Below are positions 4,769 to 5,642 of a stretch of 5,642 bases of DNA, piece after piece (position 1 is the first letter of the stretch; each line of letters begins with the position of its first letter). The stretch comes from an uncultured Bacteroidales bacterium. Its GTDB lineage: Bacteria; Bacteroidota; Bacteroidia; Bacteroidales; P3. A program made the position numbers and the translations under genes. The stretch lies in assembly GCA_937884485.1 (NCBI GenBank), contig CALGCG010000080.1, forward strand, positions 1 through 5,642, written 5' to 3'. The notes under the pieces were generated by a model. The model saw only the letters and a program-made list of their open reading frames with translations. It had not been told where the DNA came from and ran no database searches.

Positions 4769-5642
4769 ATGGAAATAATATCAATATACAATAAATTCAA
4801 GGAGTGCGGAGTCGTGACCACTGACACGCGTACGCTCAAGGGCGGGGAGATGTTCTTCGCTCTGAAGGGCGAGAACTTCGACGGCAACGAGTATGCGCTG
4901 AAGGCGCTGGAACTCGGTGCGAGATATGCCGTGGTCAACAAGTCGGCTGCAGTTGCAGCTTCCGATGATCCTCGTCTTGTGAAGGTGGATGACACTTTGA
5001 AGACTCTTCAGGAACTGGCGCGCTGGCACAGGTCTATGACCATTGTTGATGGCAAGCCGTTGACAGTCATCGCTTTGACCGGTACCAACGGAAAGACTAC
5101 CACAAAAGAACTGATCCGTGAGGTGCTGTCTGTGAAATATCGTGTGACTGCGACCGAGGGCAATCTGAACAACAGCATCGGAGTGCCTTTGACTCTGCTG
5201 CGCATCAATTCGGAGACACAGCTTGCTGTGGTGGAGATGGGCGCGAGCCACCCGGGCGACATCAAGGAGTTGGTGGAGATAGCTCTGCCGAACTATGGAC
5301 TTATTACCAATGTCGGCAAGGCTCATCTGCTCGGTTTCGGAAGTTTTGAGGGCGTGAAGAAGACCAAGGGAGAGCTGTATGACTATCTGCGCCGCACAGC
5401 GGACAAGGTGTTCATCAATGTGGACAATCCTCATCTCTGCCAGATGACCTCGGAGCGCAATCTGCAGAGCGATCCGGAGCGTCCATATTCGCTTCTCATT
5501 CCTTATGGTCTTGAATATCAGGGAGCTGAGGTGCTGCCATCATCGGCGGAGGAGCCTTTCCTTCGGATTCGGCTTGGGGATTCCTCGACTTCGCTCGGAA
5601 TGACAGGGGGGAATGTCGGAATGACAGGTCGTATCATTACTA
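4769..5642 (+). CDS. murF: UDP-N-acetylmuramoyl-tripeptide--D-alanyl-D-alanine ligase (MurF), N-terminal two thirds
   Basis: The first 291 codons of a ligase that is usually about 430-450 residues; the gene runs off the right edge. MurF adds D-Ala-D-Ala to UDP-MurNAc-tripeptide, the last cytoplasmic step of the peptidoglycan precursor. The N-terminal substrate domain has VTTDTRTLKGGEMFFALKG (16-34). The ATP-binding central domain has the P-loop GTNGKTTTKE (105-114), EGNLNNSIGVPLTLL (130-144), EMGASHPGDI (156-165), ITNVGKAHLLGFGSFEGV (179-196) and the TKGEL segment (199-203). The start ATG follows the dut stop by 2 bp, so the genes form an operon. At residues about 270-287 the sequence departs from the family and reads GDSSTSLGM...GMTGR, which coincides with a nucleotide repeat inserted in frame. 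Whether the rest of the gene is intact cannot be seen. Confidence 0.95.
   Translation, partial: MEIISIYNKFKECGVVTTDTRTLKGGEMFFALKGENFDGNEYALKALELGARYAVVNKSAAVAASDDPRLVKVDDTLKTLQELARWHRSMTIVDGKPLTVIALTGTNGKTTTKELIREVLSVKYRVTATEGNLNNSIGVPLTLLRINSETQLAVVEMGASHPGDIKELVEIALPNYGLITNVGKAHLLGFGSFEGVKKTKGELYDYLRRTADKVFINVDNPHLCQMTSERNLQSDPERPYSLLIPYGLEYQGAEVLPSSAEEPFLRIRLGDSSTSLGMTGGNVGMTGRIIT
5579..5628. repeat. GGAATGACAGG-type repeat embedded in murF
   Basis: TCGGAATGACAGG occurs at 5595-5607 and again at 5616-5628, a 21-bp period that is a multiple of three. The first copy is preceded by ATTCCTCGACTTCGC, in which TTC/GAA and CGA/TCG can form a short bulged stem. From memory, CTTCGCTCGGAATGACA-like sequences are dispersed intergenic repeats in several bacterial groups; copy number in this genome cannot be checked here. 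It stays open in the murF frame throughout. Confidence 0.65.

Noticed and set aside
4642..5434. Long minus-strand open frames opposite dut and murF
   Set aside because: They are shadows caused by the codon composition of murF. They show no coherent domain, whereas murF and dut carry all expected motifs.
1..5642. A previously undescribed multi-gene defence or mobile system
   Set aside because: Every substantial gene is a recognised metabolic or housekeeping family or a known conserved orphan, and no transposase, integrase, toxin or nuclease is visible.

Overview
The window looks like Bacteroidales DNA (Prevotella/Bacteroides-like). The signs are a TTG-N20-TATCTTTG promoter of the Bacteroidetes sigma type, few Shine-Dalgarno sequences, the gene order lpxA / pRiA4b-ORF3-like / miaA, and protein sequences close to what I remember from that order. 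All assignments come from reading motifs; no database search was run.

Left part (1-3817), every gene on the minus strand. A secreted GH2 beta-galactosidase (lacZ-like) begins at 923 and runs off the left edge. Upstream of it is a gene-free stretch of about 515 bp. It holds the promoter, an array of TCTCAGG-type motifs spaced exactly 22 bp apart, a perfect AT-only palindrome, and two small direct repeats. Next comes a housekeeping cluster transcribed leftwards: lpxA (first step of lipid A synthesis), a small acidic pRiA4b ORF-3-like protein, a 79-bp imperfect inverted repeat, and miaA (tRNA A37 prenylation) with a weak possible terminator.

Junction (3818-3916). A cluster of AATTATGAATT-type repeats in inverted arrangement separates lpxA from the right part. 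Two things are abruptly missing here. The expected upstream partner of lpxA (lpxC-fabZ in Bacteroides) is absent, and the first gene on the right lacks its N-terminal half. This is either a real rearrangement at a dispersed repeat or a chimeric assembly, and it is the most important caveat for anyone using this window.

Right part (3914-5642), every gene on the plus strand and tightly packed: the C-terminal remnant of a sugar nucleotidyltransferase, dut (dUTPase) one base later, and murF (peptidoglycan precursor ligase) two bases after dut, running off the right edge. Near its truncated end murF appears to carry an in-frame insertion of a GGAATGACAGG-type repeat, encoding a Gly/Ser/Thr-rich stretch between what should be continuous domain sequence.

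I see no tRNA, rRNA, CRISPR array, transposase or recognisable defence system. The interesting signals are the phased motif array, the rearrangement junction and the repeat inside murF, not a new multi-gene system.
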